A stretch of 64,000 nt of DNA. It comes from Artocarpus heterophyllus (lineage: Eukaryota; Streptophyta; Magnoliopsida; Rosales; Moraceae). Made by a program: the position numbers and the translations under genes. Of the stretch, positions 35,235 through 46,640 are shown piece by piece (positions within the stretch are counted from its first letter, which is position 1; each line of letters starts with the position of its first letter). A model generated the notes under the pieces. That model searched no databases. It was not told the DNA's origin and was given only the letters and a program-made list of their open reading frames with translations. The stretch lies in NCBI GenBank assembly GCA_025403435.1, contig CM046348.1, forward strand, positions 29,654,148 to 29,718,147, in the 5' to 3' direction.

Positions 35235-35431
35235 CTCGGACGGCTTGCCGAACATCTTGGTCGGCCTGCCGATGTCTAGAAGTTCAGCCTGCCGATCATG
35301 TTTTTGGCCTGCCAGACAATGATGAGTTTTTAAGTCAGTTTTGCATAGCCTCTGCCAGCCTGCCGGTTGAGGGAACTCCGGTCTGCCGATCATGTTCGGC
35401 CTGCCGAAGTCCCAAGTTTGGCTTGTCGAAC
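35235..35431 (-). repeat. Palindromic array, reverse (Tekay-3 5' LTR)
   Basis: About nine copies of GTTCGGCCTGCCGAAG-type sequence (centre CT instead of AG), interrupted by a longer gap at 35325-35352. Confidence 0.82.
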
Positions 35432-35810
35432 TGTGGGAGTTAATGACTTTTAAATAATGTGATGATTTATGAGATATGATGTGATGATTTATGAGTTATG
35501 ATGTGATGTTTTTATAAGTCCTAATTTTACAACTTGGTTTATCTATTTTATTAAAATAAGTTTATGATTAATTTTAAGTTTAATTAAATAAATTATGACA
35601 TGGAATGAGTTTAACATGTGAATTAACAATGTTAAGTTATTATAAAAAGAAAATGTGTATGAATGGATCTTGGTTAAGTATGTTAAAATTACTTTTACTA
35701 TTAAAAGTATCGTTTAAGTTTTGTATTCATATATATGTTTTGAGTCCAAGTAAGTATGATTGTAAGAATGTAACGACATCTGTGACGTCCAATAAGGGAC
35801 GTTACAGGCT

Positions 35811-35823
35811 TTGCTATCAGAGC
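35811..35823 (+). other. Primer binding site of Tekay-3
   Basis: TTGCTATCAGAGC, near-match to the initiator-tRNA-Met site TGGTATCAGAGC, four bases after the LTR. Confidence 0.75.
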
Positions 35824-36020
35824 AAAATTTTGATTACAATTCATATCGCCACACGTCAATCCAAGTCCTCCAAGTAAGTATGTTATAAAGTTAGATGTAT
35901 TGATGCAAGTATGATGATAAGATTAAGGTTTGAATGTTTAATCATTAACGATCTAGGAGTGAAAACCTATCTCATAAATGGAAGATTATTTCTAAGTCCT
36001 AATTGTTTTAGGAAATTAAT

Positions 36021-37200
36021 GATGGATGACCATAGAAGAATGCAAACTCGCACCCAAACTAATAAAAGACTCATGACAATGATTGCTGAATTGCAAAGGC
36101 AGTTGGAGGACCAAAGAAGGGAAATTGTTGATTTAAGGGCCAACGGCCAGAATGACGAACATCGAGGCAATGATGAGCCTCCTCCTCCTCTGCAGCCACA
36201 AATAAATGAAGTCCCAGTTCCTGCTGCTGAACCAAGAGCGGCCTATCAGGAACCCCTACTGGTCAGATGGAAGAGAGTTAAGCCAGTGGATTTTGAAGGT
36301 TCTAAGGATCCGCTAGTAGCTCAGGGATGGTTGAAGATGATTGAGGCCACCCTAAGACTCATGGATTTCACAGACAATGAAAAGATCCTCTGTGCATCGT
36401 ACTGCCTCACCATGGAGGCCAGAATATGGTGGGATGGCATCGAATAGAGCAGGAATGTTGAAGAAATGACATGGGCTGACTTCGTTCATGAATTCAACAC
36501 GAAGTTCTTCCACATGAACGTTACAAGGAAACATTATGAGGAGTTTGAGAGCTTGCGCTAGGGGGATATGTCAGTCACTGATGTGGTGATGAAGTTTGAC
36601 CAGCTAGCCCGTTTATGTCCAGGGATGGTTATAGATGAAGGTGAAAGGGTCAGAAGAATGATCAGAGCCCTTAGACCAGATATTGCTACGATCGTTGATG
36701 GGGCAAGTCAGCCAAGGACTCAAGAATAGGTTGTCATGAGGGCTCAACGTGCTGAGTTTCATCTGTCAAGCTAAGAAGGAACCAGCCTTAGCCCAGCCAA
36801 TAGGCCAACAGTGCAAGCAACCAGAACCGCCCTCCCCATAAGAACAACAACAACAGCAACAACAACAACCAAAACTGGAGGAATAACAAGAGGAAGGGTA
36901 ATCCTCAAAACCAGCAGGGTCAAGACGATAAGAGGCATAATGATGGCCGGCCTAACAATAATAATAGGCGATTTCAACTGTGTGCCAAATGTGGAAAGAA
37001 GCATCCAGGGGAATGTCACTTGGGAACAAACCAATGTTTCATCTATGGGCGTGAAGACCACTTTGTAAAGAATTACCCCCAAGCTGATGAATGCCAATGC
37101 CCCGCAGAGAGCTCCTCCTCAAGCCCAGCTTCATTAGATGCAAGCCCCCCTTGAAGGGCCACTTATTAGTTAAGGGAGAATTGAAGCCCCACCGATGAAT
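36021..37200 (+). pseudogene. Tekay-3 gag, broken
   Basis: Start MMDDHRRMQTRTQT (36021), a short coiled coil (MTMIAELQRQLEDQRREIVD), then capsid blocks VKPVDFEGSKDPLVAQGWL, ASYCLTMEARIWW and FNTKFFHMNVTRKHYEEFE. An Asn-rich linker at 36830-36975 follows in another frame. The zinc knuckle (37031-37075) reads CFIYGREDHFVKNY: second and fourth ligands are Tyr, each one G-to-A step from Cys. TAG/TAA stops at about 36447, 36558 and 36727 and a frameshift near 36770. Confidence 0.85.
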
Positions 37201-37215
37201 GCCTGAATCTATGCC

Positions 37216-38892
37216 ATGACGGAAGAACAAGTGGCTGCAGAAGCTTCCAATGTGGTCATAGGTCAGATAACAAGCTTATCTAATGATGCTTATGTTCTTT
37301 TTGATACGGGTGCCACGTATTCTTTTGTATCTATGTCATATGCTAATAAATTAGAGGTATGTTTAGAGCCTATGAGACAGGGATTCACTATGACACTATC
37401 CTCCAGGGAAGTGATATTATCTACGCACTGTTTGCGTACAAGACCCCTATGGATTTTTGATAGGGAGTTTTTCGTCGATCTCATTGTGATCGACATGCAT
37501 GACTACGACATGATTCTTGGGATGGATTTCCTGAGCAAATATAATGCCGCTATCGAATGCCGTAAACGAAAGGTGATCTTCCATCCTGAAGGTGATCCAA
37601 AGTTCATTTATGTTGGCGAGTCCAGAAAGAAACCCAGCATGTTTTTATCGGCAATGAAAGCAAGGAAGCTATTAGCAAGTGGCTACATGGGCTATCTGGC
37701 GAACATTGTAGACAAAAGCCAAGAAGGAAAGACAAGAATTGAAGATGTGCATGTTATTCATGAATATGCAGATGTGTTCCCTGATGATCTAACGAGTCTA
37801 CAGCCAGAAAGAGAAGTTGAATTCAAGATTGAGCTCACTCCTGGCACCGATCCAATCTCAAAAGCACCTTACAGAATGGCCCCGGCAGAGTTAAAGGAAC
37901 TTCACATACAATTAAAGGAGCTACTTGACAAAGGTTTCATCAGACCAAGTCACTCACCTTGGGGTGCTCCAGTCTTGTTTGTGAAGAAGAAGGATGGCAC
38001 TATGAGACTTTGCATCAACTACAGAGAGCTGAACAAGGTGACGATCAAGAACAAGTACCCGTTGCCTCGAATCGATGATTTGTTTGATCAGCTTAAGGGT
38101 GCATCGGTGTTCTCAAAGATTGATCTACGATCAGGATATCACCAGTTGAAGGTTAAAGAAGGAGATATCCCCAAGACTGCTTTCAGGTCGAGGTATGGTC
38201 ACCATGAATTCGTGGTTATGCCTTTCGGTCTGACGAATGCACCTGTCGCCTTTATGGATTTTATGAACAGGGTATTCAAGGATTTCCTTGATAAATTTGT
38301 TGTTGTATTTATCGATGACATTCTTGTCTATTCTAAGAATCACGAAGAGCATGAGGAGCATTTAAGGATCGTGCTGGAGACTTTAAGAAGACACCAGCTA
38401 TATGCAAAGTTCTCTAAATGCGAGTTTTGGCTTGATAAAGTGTCATTCTTGGGGCATGTTATATTGAAGGAAGGGATTATGGTTGACCCTGCTAAAGTAG
38501 AAGCTGTTCTCAACTGGAAGCAACTGATGAATGCAAGTGAAATAAGGAGTTTCTTGGGTTTAGCAGGTTATTATTGGAGATTCATAGAAGATTTCTCCAA
38601 GATAGCAGCTCCACTCACAAACCTGACTCGCAAAGGAAAGAAGTATGAATGGACAGATGCATGTGAGAAAAGTTTTCAAGAACTGAAGAAAAGGCTAACG
38701 ACGGCTCCAGTGTTGGCAATTCCTGAAGGAAATGATGGGTTTGTTATTTATAGTGATGCATCCAAGATGGGCCTTGGAGCTATATTGATGCAGAATGAAA
38801 GGGTGATTGCTTATGCATCAAGACAACTAAAGGATTATGAAAAGAACTATCCTACTCATGACCTCGAGTTAGCAGCAGTCGTTTTGCGTTGA
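37216..38892 (+). pseudogene. Tekay-3 protease, reverse transcriptase and RNase H N-terminus
   Basis: 558 residues open. Protease: [12 protein letters not shown] (DTGA at 37303-37314) and [86 protein letters not shown] (38308 onward). RNase [18 protein letters not shown] one-base loss at about 38881-38886 shifts the frame and creates the TGA that ends it. The catalytic residues I can see are intact. Confidence 0.93.
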
Positions 38893-39572
38893 AGATATGG
38901 AGGCATTATTTATATGGGGTCCAATGCAAGATCTTCACTGATCATCAAAGTCTAAAGTACTTCTTCACGCAAAGAGACCTGAACATGAGACAACGAAGAT
39001 GGCTAGAGTTGGTGAAGGATTATGATTGTGAAATCCTTTATCATCCTAGAAAAGCTAACCGAGTGGCTGATGCACTAAGTAGGAAGTCAGTTGCCACGTT
39101 GATGTCAATGCAAGCAATGTCTCCACCTTTAAGAAAGGAAATTCTGGACTTTGGTTTGGAACTTATAGCAGGCTAGGTATCAGCACTCTCTCTTGCTCCG
39201 ACGATGTACGATGAAATTCGGGGAAAACAAGATGAAGATGTAAGTCTTGCAAGGATCAAGCAAGAAATGAAAGTAGGGAAATGTCAAGAATTTCGTATCG
39301 CGGATGACAAAACTCTATATCTCAAGGACCGTATATGTGTTCCCAATGTTGATGACTTAAGGGGAAAGATCTTGGCAGAAATTCATGATACTCCTTACTC
39401 TATTCATCCAGGTGCAACAAAGATGTATAATGATCTAAGGGGTAACTTCTGGTGGTTTGGAATGAAACATGATGTTACAAAATATGTGAAGAAATGTGTG
39501 ACATGTCAACAAGTAAAGGCTGAACACCAGAGACCTGGCGGTGAATTGCAGTCTATCCAAATACCAGAATGA
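38889..39572 (+). pseudogene. Tekay-3 RNase H C-terminus and integrase zinc domain
   Basis: Continues after the frameshift: [39 protein letters not shown]. After a TAG at 39174 comes the connector, then the integrase HHCC domain (HPGATKMYNDLRGNFWW and CVTCQQVKAEHQ). Ends with a TGA at 39570 where the family has Trp (IPEWKWE). Confidence 0.9.
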
Positions 39573-40646
39573 AAGTGGGAGGAACTAGCAATGGATTTCA
39601 TTACCGATTTGCCCAGAACTACGAACGGTTATGATGTAATTTAGGTAGTTGTGGATCGACTGACTAAGACAACACATTTCATTCCTATCAAGATCACTTA
39701 CTCTATGGAACGGTTAGTGGAACTCTACGTCAAGGAAATTGTATGACTTCATGGGATTCCCAAGTCGATCATCTCAGATCGTGATGGCAAGTTCACATCT
39801 AAGTTTTGGAAGAGTGTACAGACTGCTATGGGAACCAGGCTATATTTCAGTACAGCTTTTCATCCTTAGACAGACGGCCAAACAGAGAGGATGAACTTGA
39901 TTTTAGAGGATATGCTAAGGGCTTGTTCTCTCGATTTTGAGACCAGTTGGTGTAAAATGTTGCCGTTAGCAGAGTTTGCTTACAACAACAGCTTTCAGGC
40001 AACAATTGGGATGGCATCATATGAGGCTCTGTATGGATGAAAATGCAGGTTGCCTATATGTTGGCACGAAGCTGGTGAAAAGAAGTTGATGGAAAGCGTT
40101 GATGCTGAAAGAACGGATTTTGTTAATGAAACTTCTGAGATGATAAAGCTGATAAGAAGAAGAATAGAGACTGCACAAAACCATCAAAAGAGTTATGCTG
40201 ACAGAAGAAAAAGACCCTTAGAGTTTGCCGTGGGTGTATATGTGTTTCTGAAAGTCGCACCAATGAAAGGAGTTATGAGATTTGGGAAGAAAAGCAAGTT
40301 AAGTCCAAGATTTATCGGTCCTTATGAAGTTGTGAAACGAATAGGCAAAGTAGCTTATCAGCTGAAGTTGCCTTCTGAGATGTCCGTAATGCACGATGTA
40401 TTTCATGTCTCCATGCTCAAAAAGTATGTTCTGGACCCTACGCATGTGATTGAGCCCCAAGTGATCGAGATACGAGAAGACTTAAGTTATGAAGAAAAGC
40501 CAATGAAGATACTCGATCGAAAAATCAAGACCTTGAGCAATAAAGAAATTCCATTAGTCAAGGTGTTATGGCAAAATCAGCAAGTCGAAGAAGCCACATG
40601 GGAATGTGAAGATGACATGAGAGCTATGTATCCGCATTTATTCTAA
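39573..40646 (+). pseudogene. Tekay-3 integrase core and chromodomain
   Basis: Core: [32 protein letters not shown] (D,D,E). In-frame stops at 39642, 39744, 39867 and 40038, each explicable as a single C-to-T or G-to-A change of a Trp, Arg or Gln codon. The open C-terminal part (40050-40646) has GPYEVVKRIGKVAYQL, VMHDVFHVSMLKK and the chromodomain IPLVKVLWQNQQVEEATWE, ending YPHLF. Confidence 0.92.
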
Positions 40647-40931
40647 GTTTCGAGGATGAAACTTTTATAAGGTGGGGAGAATTGTAACACCCGCCTATTT
40701 TTATGTAATGAATTACGTTAAGCTAGTAACAACATTAATGATATTTTATTAATAATTTATGTTATATGTTATGATATATGATGTTAATGTTACTAACTTT
40801 TTCTGTCAAGTTATATGACAGGTGACGACTGCATGGAATCGTTGTGCTCAAGTGTTTATGATTATTTTAATGTATGTTTAATTATGATGTAATGATGACT
40901 TGAATGTTTTAATGTTTGGTATTTAAGGACA

Positions 40932-41063
40932 GTTTGGTAGGCCAGACTTTCAAGTTCGACAGGCCGAACAGTTTGCCAAAGATCGGCAGGCCGAAGGAAA
41001 CCATCAGCAGGCCAAACTTGGTGGAACCGACAGGCTGAAGGGGAAAATCGGCAGGCCGAACAC
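40932..41063 (+). repeat. Palindromic array, forward (Tekay-3 3' LTR), 6 copies
   Basis: Like 33051-33153 with an extra unit of about 27 bp (around 40968-40994). Confidence 0.85.
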
Positions 41064-43141
41064 GGCTAATGAGCAGTCAGCAGAAATCTCTTCAAATTTA
41101 TGGCTTAGTTAATTGCGTTAATTGGGTGATTTATTGTGACTAATTGGCATAATAATGGAATAATTTTCTCAGTTAAGAAAATTAAAAGGTTGACTTTGTA
41201 TTGATTTATCTGATTTTAAATGGTTTCCCATTTTAGGAGGGCAAAACATGGTAAGTAGGGAGTGATTGTTTGACTTTCCTTCTTTCTCTCCTTTTCTCCA
41301 CGCCAATTAGCACCATTTGAGTCAGAAAATTCTGACTTAATGGAGGGAATTGAATTCCCATCAATTATGCTTATTATGTTAAAATTTTTAACGTTCCTTT
41401 TTCATTATTTTTTTCTCATTCTCACGTTTCTCTCTCCCAAACTTCTGAGATGTTTGTCTTTTTTCATTCTTCTTCTCTTATCTATGAATCCTATCTCCTT
41501 CTCTCTCAAAAATTCTGTGCAAGAATATTGAAAGAAAAAGTTATATTTTGCTGGTTGAATTCAAGAATTTTGAGAAGAAATTTTCAAGGTAAGAACTCAA
41601 TTTTTTTGGTAATTCTAGAAAGAATTCTTCTCCTCCAATCGGTTTCAATATCTTTCTATAGGTATTGTATTTTTGCCTTGATTTTTTAATATGATGTTCA
41701 TGTGTGTTATGGGTGATGTTTTTCCAAGTTTCATGTCATTTTGGTGTTTTTTTTATGAAAAATATGAATTTTCTATCTTCTACCCTTCACAGTAAATATT
41801 ACTGTTTAACATTGATGCATGAAAAAATGTAATGTTTATTCAAGAGGTAAATGAATGATGTTTTTTCATGAAAGTTGTCAAGAATGTATATGTATAATGT
41901 ATGATGAATGTTTATGTTATGAAATATTTTATATGTTTAAAGGATTTTGATTGATGATGAAATATTTTTATGATGTTTGAATATATGATAATAAGATGTT
42001 TCTATAAATTTTTAAAATGTATGTATTTTAAATTACTAGAAAACGTTTTCAAAAGATTTTCATGTTTGTAATATATGAGATGTTTTGATGATAATATTAA
42101 AGAAAGCATGTCATGAATAATGTTTATATGTGATGATAATTTTGTGTTGTCACAATGATGATTATGAATTATGTTTGTAATATGAGATGAATGTTATATG
42201 AATGATTGTTTTATGATAAGTATTAATTTTATTGTATTTTTTTTAAATGAATAAATGGCATGAACACTCAAAGGAACGAGCACTTCGAGACCGCGACATC
42301 GTCACCAAATCACATTAAGGTTAAGTAAGCTAGCTTTAAGGTAAGTACATTCTCACCTGCAACATGACTCGTTTTACAATGACATGATTTACAAGGTTTG
42401 ATGATATGTTCACAATGATATTCATGATGATTGTATGGTTGTTTCCTTAAAGGATTTCTTATAAAAGATTATCATGATTTAAAGTTATGCATGTATGATG
42501 ATAACATGTTTCAAAGTATGAAAATTATGTGTATATGTATCAACTAATAAGTGTTGCACACTAATGTTATGAAATGATATGTTATGATGTCATGTTTGGT
42601 TCGGGATTAGCTACCCTTCTCCTCTCACGACGGCGCGCCTACAATGATGTTCATGGTTCAACACTTGGGCCCTTAAGATAAAATGGAATAAGTTTTTTTA
42701 AATGGTCAACACAATTAAAAATATGCTTCCATGAAATTGTGCTTAAGGCACTTTTATAATATGATGACAATGACGATGATGATGTTTATGTAATGTTTTA
42801 AATTGTGAGAATTATATGTACTTACTAAGCATTAGCTTAATCATGTTTTATGTCATGTTGCAGATAAGAGTAAGAAAGCCATGGACTAGGCGGAAGACAT
42901 GGGAAGACGTGTGAGCTCAAAGCACGATGAATTATAACCGGAAGCACGCCAAGAAGAACGTTCTTATATTTTATATCAAGTTTCATATTTTGAACACAAT
43001 TTTTTTTATGATAAATATTTAAAGGATTTCTTGAACTATGTTTCATATTTTATTTCATTATTTTAAGTATTATGGACTTCTGCATTTTTACAAAAGGATG
43101 GTTTTGTTTTGAAAATTAAATTTTCCCAAGGAAATTGGGCT

Positions 43142-43315
43142 CAGACGGCCTGCCGAACATCTTAGTCAGCCTGCCGATCACGTTTTTGGCCTGCCAGACA
43201 ATGATGAGTTTTTAAGTCAGTTTTGCATAGCCTCTGTCGGCCTGCCAGTTGAGGAAACTCTAGCCTGCCGATCATGTTTGGCGTACCGAAGTCCCAAGTT
43301 CGGCCTGCCAAACTA
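43142..43315 (-). repeat. Palindromic array, reverse (Tekay-3 3' LTR)
   Basis: Like 35235-35431 but lacking one unit of about 23 bp present in the 5' LTR at 35271-35293. Confidence 0.82.
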
Positions 43316-43833
43316 TGGGAGTTAATGACTTTTAAATAATGTGATGATTTATGAGATATGATGTGATGATTTATGAGTTATGATGTGATGTTTTTATAAG
43401 TCCTAATTTTACAACTTGGTTTATCTATTTTATTAAAATAAGTTTATGATTAATTTTAAGTTTAATTAAATAAATTATGACATGGAATGAGTTTAACATG
43501 TGAATTAACAATGTTAAGTTATTATAAAAAAAAATGTGTGTGAATGGATCATGGTCAAGTATGTTTAAATTACTTTTACTATTAAAAGTATCGTTTAAGT
43601 TTTGTATTCATATATATGTTTTGAGTCCAAGTAAGTATGAATGTAAGAATGTAACGACATCTGTGACGTCCAATAAGGGACGTTCCAAAGACGACACTTC
43701 AAAGGGGGATGAGGCGAAAAGACGCGCGGATCAGACGGAGGACGCGTGTCGTTCTGCGGTCGACTGCGCCGTTTGACAGGCGTAATGATTGCGTCTCTTG
43801 ATTTTTTGTGCCCAGATTTCCCGCCTGAAATGG

Positions 43834-43844
43834 CTATAAATAGG
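43834..43844 (+). promoter_or_regulatory. TATA box of the Tat-A antisense gene
   Basis: CTATAAATAGG, 150 bp upstream of the first ATG at 43988, followed by a pyrimidine-rich stretch. Plus strand, thus opposite to the Tat-A genome transcript. Tat-B has TACTTAAGGG at the corresponding place (near 28605). Confidence 0.7.
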
Positions 43845-45402
43845 GCCATCCTCTCTGTCATTTTCACTCGATTCTTAGAATTTTTGCACTCGAAGAGTTT
43901 TTAGCTGCCGAGCCACAGTCATCAACCCAGGGATTATATTTTCCCGAGCTTTCAAACCCGAGCAGGTAACTTCCCAAGGGTGTTAAAATGAGTGATGTTA
44001 CATATTCTTAGGATTTAGAAGTTTCCTGGTTGGAAAGCAGCATAGGGAGTAGCTCGTCCACCACCCAGTCCGACGTTGAGGGAGCATCTCCAGGACGGGA
44101 TGGAGCCGGTCGACTTGAGCAAATTCTGAGGGTCGACTCCCAGACTGTACTCGAGCAGGAGTTTCTCATCATGCTTGACGGGCAGAGGCCGATTAGGCCG
44201 TCAAGGGAGTAGGACCCTTACGTCGGGTCAGCCATTATGGGCTCATCCTGAGTTCTTCCCAGGGAGAGGGCTGAGCTACAAGAGAGCGAAGATGCCCCGA
44301 GCACATCCAGCCTGGGTGTTGGAGCTCCAGTCCAAGTTGTGGGGGTGATAACAATGGACATTTTTCGACGAGGAACGTGTACTCGAGGAGGTGGAAGTGG
44401 AGCAGTCCAAAATCGAAGAGCAGGAGGTTCAGGTCACCCGCGTCCAAGGCGTGGCGGTGTGCCAGGTAACCTGGCCCGGGCAGACCTCGACAGTGGGCTA
44501 TACAAGTGCCATCATGGAGTCACAGCTGGAGAACCTACGCGCCAAGTACTGTATCCTAGACAACGTGACTGTCACCGTTTCTGGCAAGGGTGATTCACCT
44601 TTAGATGCGCCCGAGGGATGCATCACACTTTATGTCGAGTTCTTCAGGGCTGGGCTACGCCCCCTGTTCCACCCATTTTTGCGTCGGGCGCTTAATGACT
44701 TCAACGTGTGCCTGGCTCAGCTGAACCCGAATAGCTACAGGTCGCTGATTGGGATGCACGTATTATGGAGGTACCACTAGGACACTGAGATGCCACTGGA
44801 AGCTTTCAAGCAAGTGTATAATATGAAGAAGCTTCCTCGACAGTTCGGATGGTACTACGTCACCGGCTTCCGAAAAGACTTTATCTTATGCAACCTCGAC
44901 TCGGATAAACTATAGAAGTATGAATAGTTTTACGTCGGGGGTAATTATTTGGCCCGAGCCAGTGAGATCATCCTTGCCGACCAACACGTGCCAAGGTCGT
45001 TCGAGCATGGGCATGTGTGGACCAAGCGACCTTGGGCACCGAGCCACGTGATCAGGGCTGTCAAAGACCTGTTCGAGAAACTAGAGTCGACCAAGCAGCA
45101 GTCCTTCCTTCTCAAGAAGGAAACTTTATCCGGTTACGGCTAATTCGGGGAACCTAGTAGAATAAATCCTCGGACAGTCCACCCTGCCCTGGGTACCGGA
45201 CAGGTTGCAATTGCTCGGCCTGGTACCGTCGATGTCCTAGGGCCAAGCACTTCCCGATCCGGGTGGCCGACGAGGGAGCCTTCATCGTCCAGTTTCGAGA
45301 ACTCGTCGAGTGGCTCATTTGATGCGGGGCCACCCGTAGCCGACAAGGAACTCGAGGACATGATTCGGCTCCTATACCCATCTAGCCAGCTCTGGATCGG
45401 AG

Positions 45403-45482
45403 GTCAGCCTCGAATTTTTTCATTTTCTTCTTTCTCTTTTTTATGTACCAACTTCATTTTGACTTGGGGTTTCATTGTGCAG
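45403..45482 (+). other. Predicted intron 1 of the Tat-A antisense gene
   Basis: GTCAGC to TTGTGCAG, 80 bp, T-rich. Removing it joins LWIGG to MSSWPSSTAE in frame. Confidence 0.65.
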
Positions 45483-45866
45483 GGATGTCGTCTTGGCCGA
45501 GCTCCACTGCTGAGAGACAGGCTCTAATGGAGAGCCTAAGAAGGCAAAAAGGCAAGGCTGATCGAGGCCAGGAGAAAGCGTAAGCGGACTCCCAGGCCAA
45601 AGCTTCCTCCTCAACCCGAGCAGGTTTCCACATCAGTCCAAGTACCGCCACCCCCGCCTCCACCGACCAGGGATGCACTAGAAGTGACGCCAGTCGATGA
45701 CACAATTGGAGGCTCGTCCGAGCATCCGTAGAGAAGGCACCCGAACTACCGCGGCATCATTCTCGAACGACTCAAGGATGTGATGCCACAGGATGATTTT
45801 TTTATAAACATCCATGGGAAGGACTTCTAGAGCCTGTGCAATACGACTTTCTGAGCTGCTGCCACC

Positions 45867-45947
45867 GTAAGTACTCGTCCAAACTAAGCCTTTTAATTCC
45901 TCTTTTTTTTATCACGCTGTCGAGCAATGAAGTCTTGTTTCCTGTAG
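45867..45947 (+). other. Predicted intron 2 of the Tat-A antisense gene
   Basis: GTAAGT donor, T-rich body, CCTGTAG acceptor, 81 bp. Removing it joins AAAT to TSAILHMVHSARMKD in frame. Confidence 0.72.
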
Positions 45948-46640
45948 ACGAGTGCCATTCTGCACATGGTCCACTCCGCCAGGATGAAAGACATCCACAA
46001 GGAGAAGGAAATGCATAAGAAAACCTTCCTCAAGATGCTAGACGCGGACAAGAAGCTCGGTGCTAGGAACATTGAGCTAGACCAAGCCAAGGGCTCTCTT
46101 TCTCAGGCTCAGGAGGAAGCTCGGAAAGCCAAGGTCGAGGCCGAGGAGGCTTAGAGGCAGGCTAGGGAGGCGAAGGATGAAGCTGGAGGGCTTGAAGGGC
46201 AGCTGACATCCCTACAGGCCGAGCATCAGCACTTTGTAGACGAGCTTCCAGGACGTCTGGCCCAAGGGGTGGATGAATTTAAGGCATCCCCAGAGTACGC
46301 CGATCTCTACTATTATGGCATGACCGACCTTCGCGAACACCTAATCAGGCAATACCTCGAGGCAGAGGGCTTCAATTGGTCGCTCATTGTCAAGCCTGAT
46401 CAAGGCGCTGCTCAGCAACAATAGGTTGAGGAGGAGGTCATTGTGGTAGACGGCGATGACGATGGGGATGGGCAGAGCACCGCCGGTGGTGGAGGCGAGA
46501 AAGACATGGTTGGGTGTGAAACCCAGGTTTAGGCTGATTTTTATCCCTTTTTGTTGTTTTTACTTGTCCAGGCTCGGGAGGTGCCCGGTTAATTGTACCT
46601 CCCCTATAAATAAAATTTATTTCCCGTTCTTCTCTTCTCA

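Larger units (their letters stand above)
32802..35806 (+). repeat. Tekay-3 5' LTR
   Basis: TGTAACACCCGCC to GGGACGTTACA. Carries two palindromic arrays, at 33051-33153 and, in the opposite orientation, 35235-35431. A possible TATA region CTATTTTAAGAGGG lies near 33319 with a CT-rich stretch after it. Confidence 0.92.
32802..43687 (+). mobile_element. Tekay-3: full-length Ty3/gypsy chromovirus nested in Tat-A
   Basis: Two 3005-bp LTRs (32802-35806 and 40683-43687), primer site, gag, protease, RT, RNase H, integrase with chromodomain, polypurine tract. AAGA flanks both ends (32798-32801, 43688-43691) and restores an uninterrupted Tat-A sequence, so a 4-bp duplicate fits best; a 5-bp one would need a mismatch. 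Same clade as Tekay-2 but with unrelated LTR sequence. Probably the youngest insertion of the nest. Confidence 0.92.
40683..43687 (+). repeat. Tekay-3 3' LTR
   Basis: Preceded by the polypurine tract AAGGTGGGGAGAAT (40669-40682). Ends GGGACGTTCCA, one change from the 5' LTR. Same length as the 5' LTR, but forward array one unit longer and reverse array one unit shorter. Confidence 0.92.
43988..46640 (+). pseudogene. Tat-A antisense extra gene with two introns (gypsy-type transposon protein, coiled coil)
   Basis: Runs against pol, between integrase and 3' LTR. Begins MSDVTYS, stop, DLEVSWLESSIGSSSS (43988). Main domain at 44391-45140: APEGCITLYVEFFRAGLRP, FHPFLRRALNDFNVCLAQLN, then LPRQFGWYYVTGFRKDF, like the plant Pfam family described as putative gypsy-type transposon. 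Two GT-AG introns of 80 and 81 bp (45403-45482, 45867-45947) join exons in frame. The last exon (45948-46530) is a long coiled coil (MKDIHKEKEMHKKTFLKMLD, RNIELDQAKGSLSQAQEEAR) with an acidic tail. AATAAA-like signal at about 46606-46616. A handful of stops and one frameshift near 45555. Function unknown. Confidence 0.78.

Noticed and set aside
43834..46640. Antisense region as a captured host gene
   Set aside because: Its main domain resembles proteins known only from plant gypsy-type elements, and Tat-B has it in the same place.
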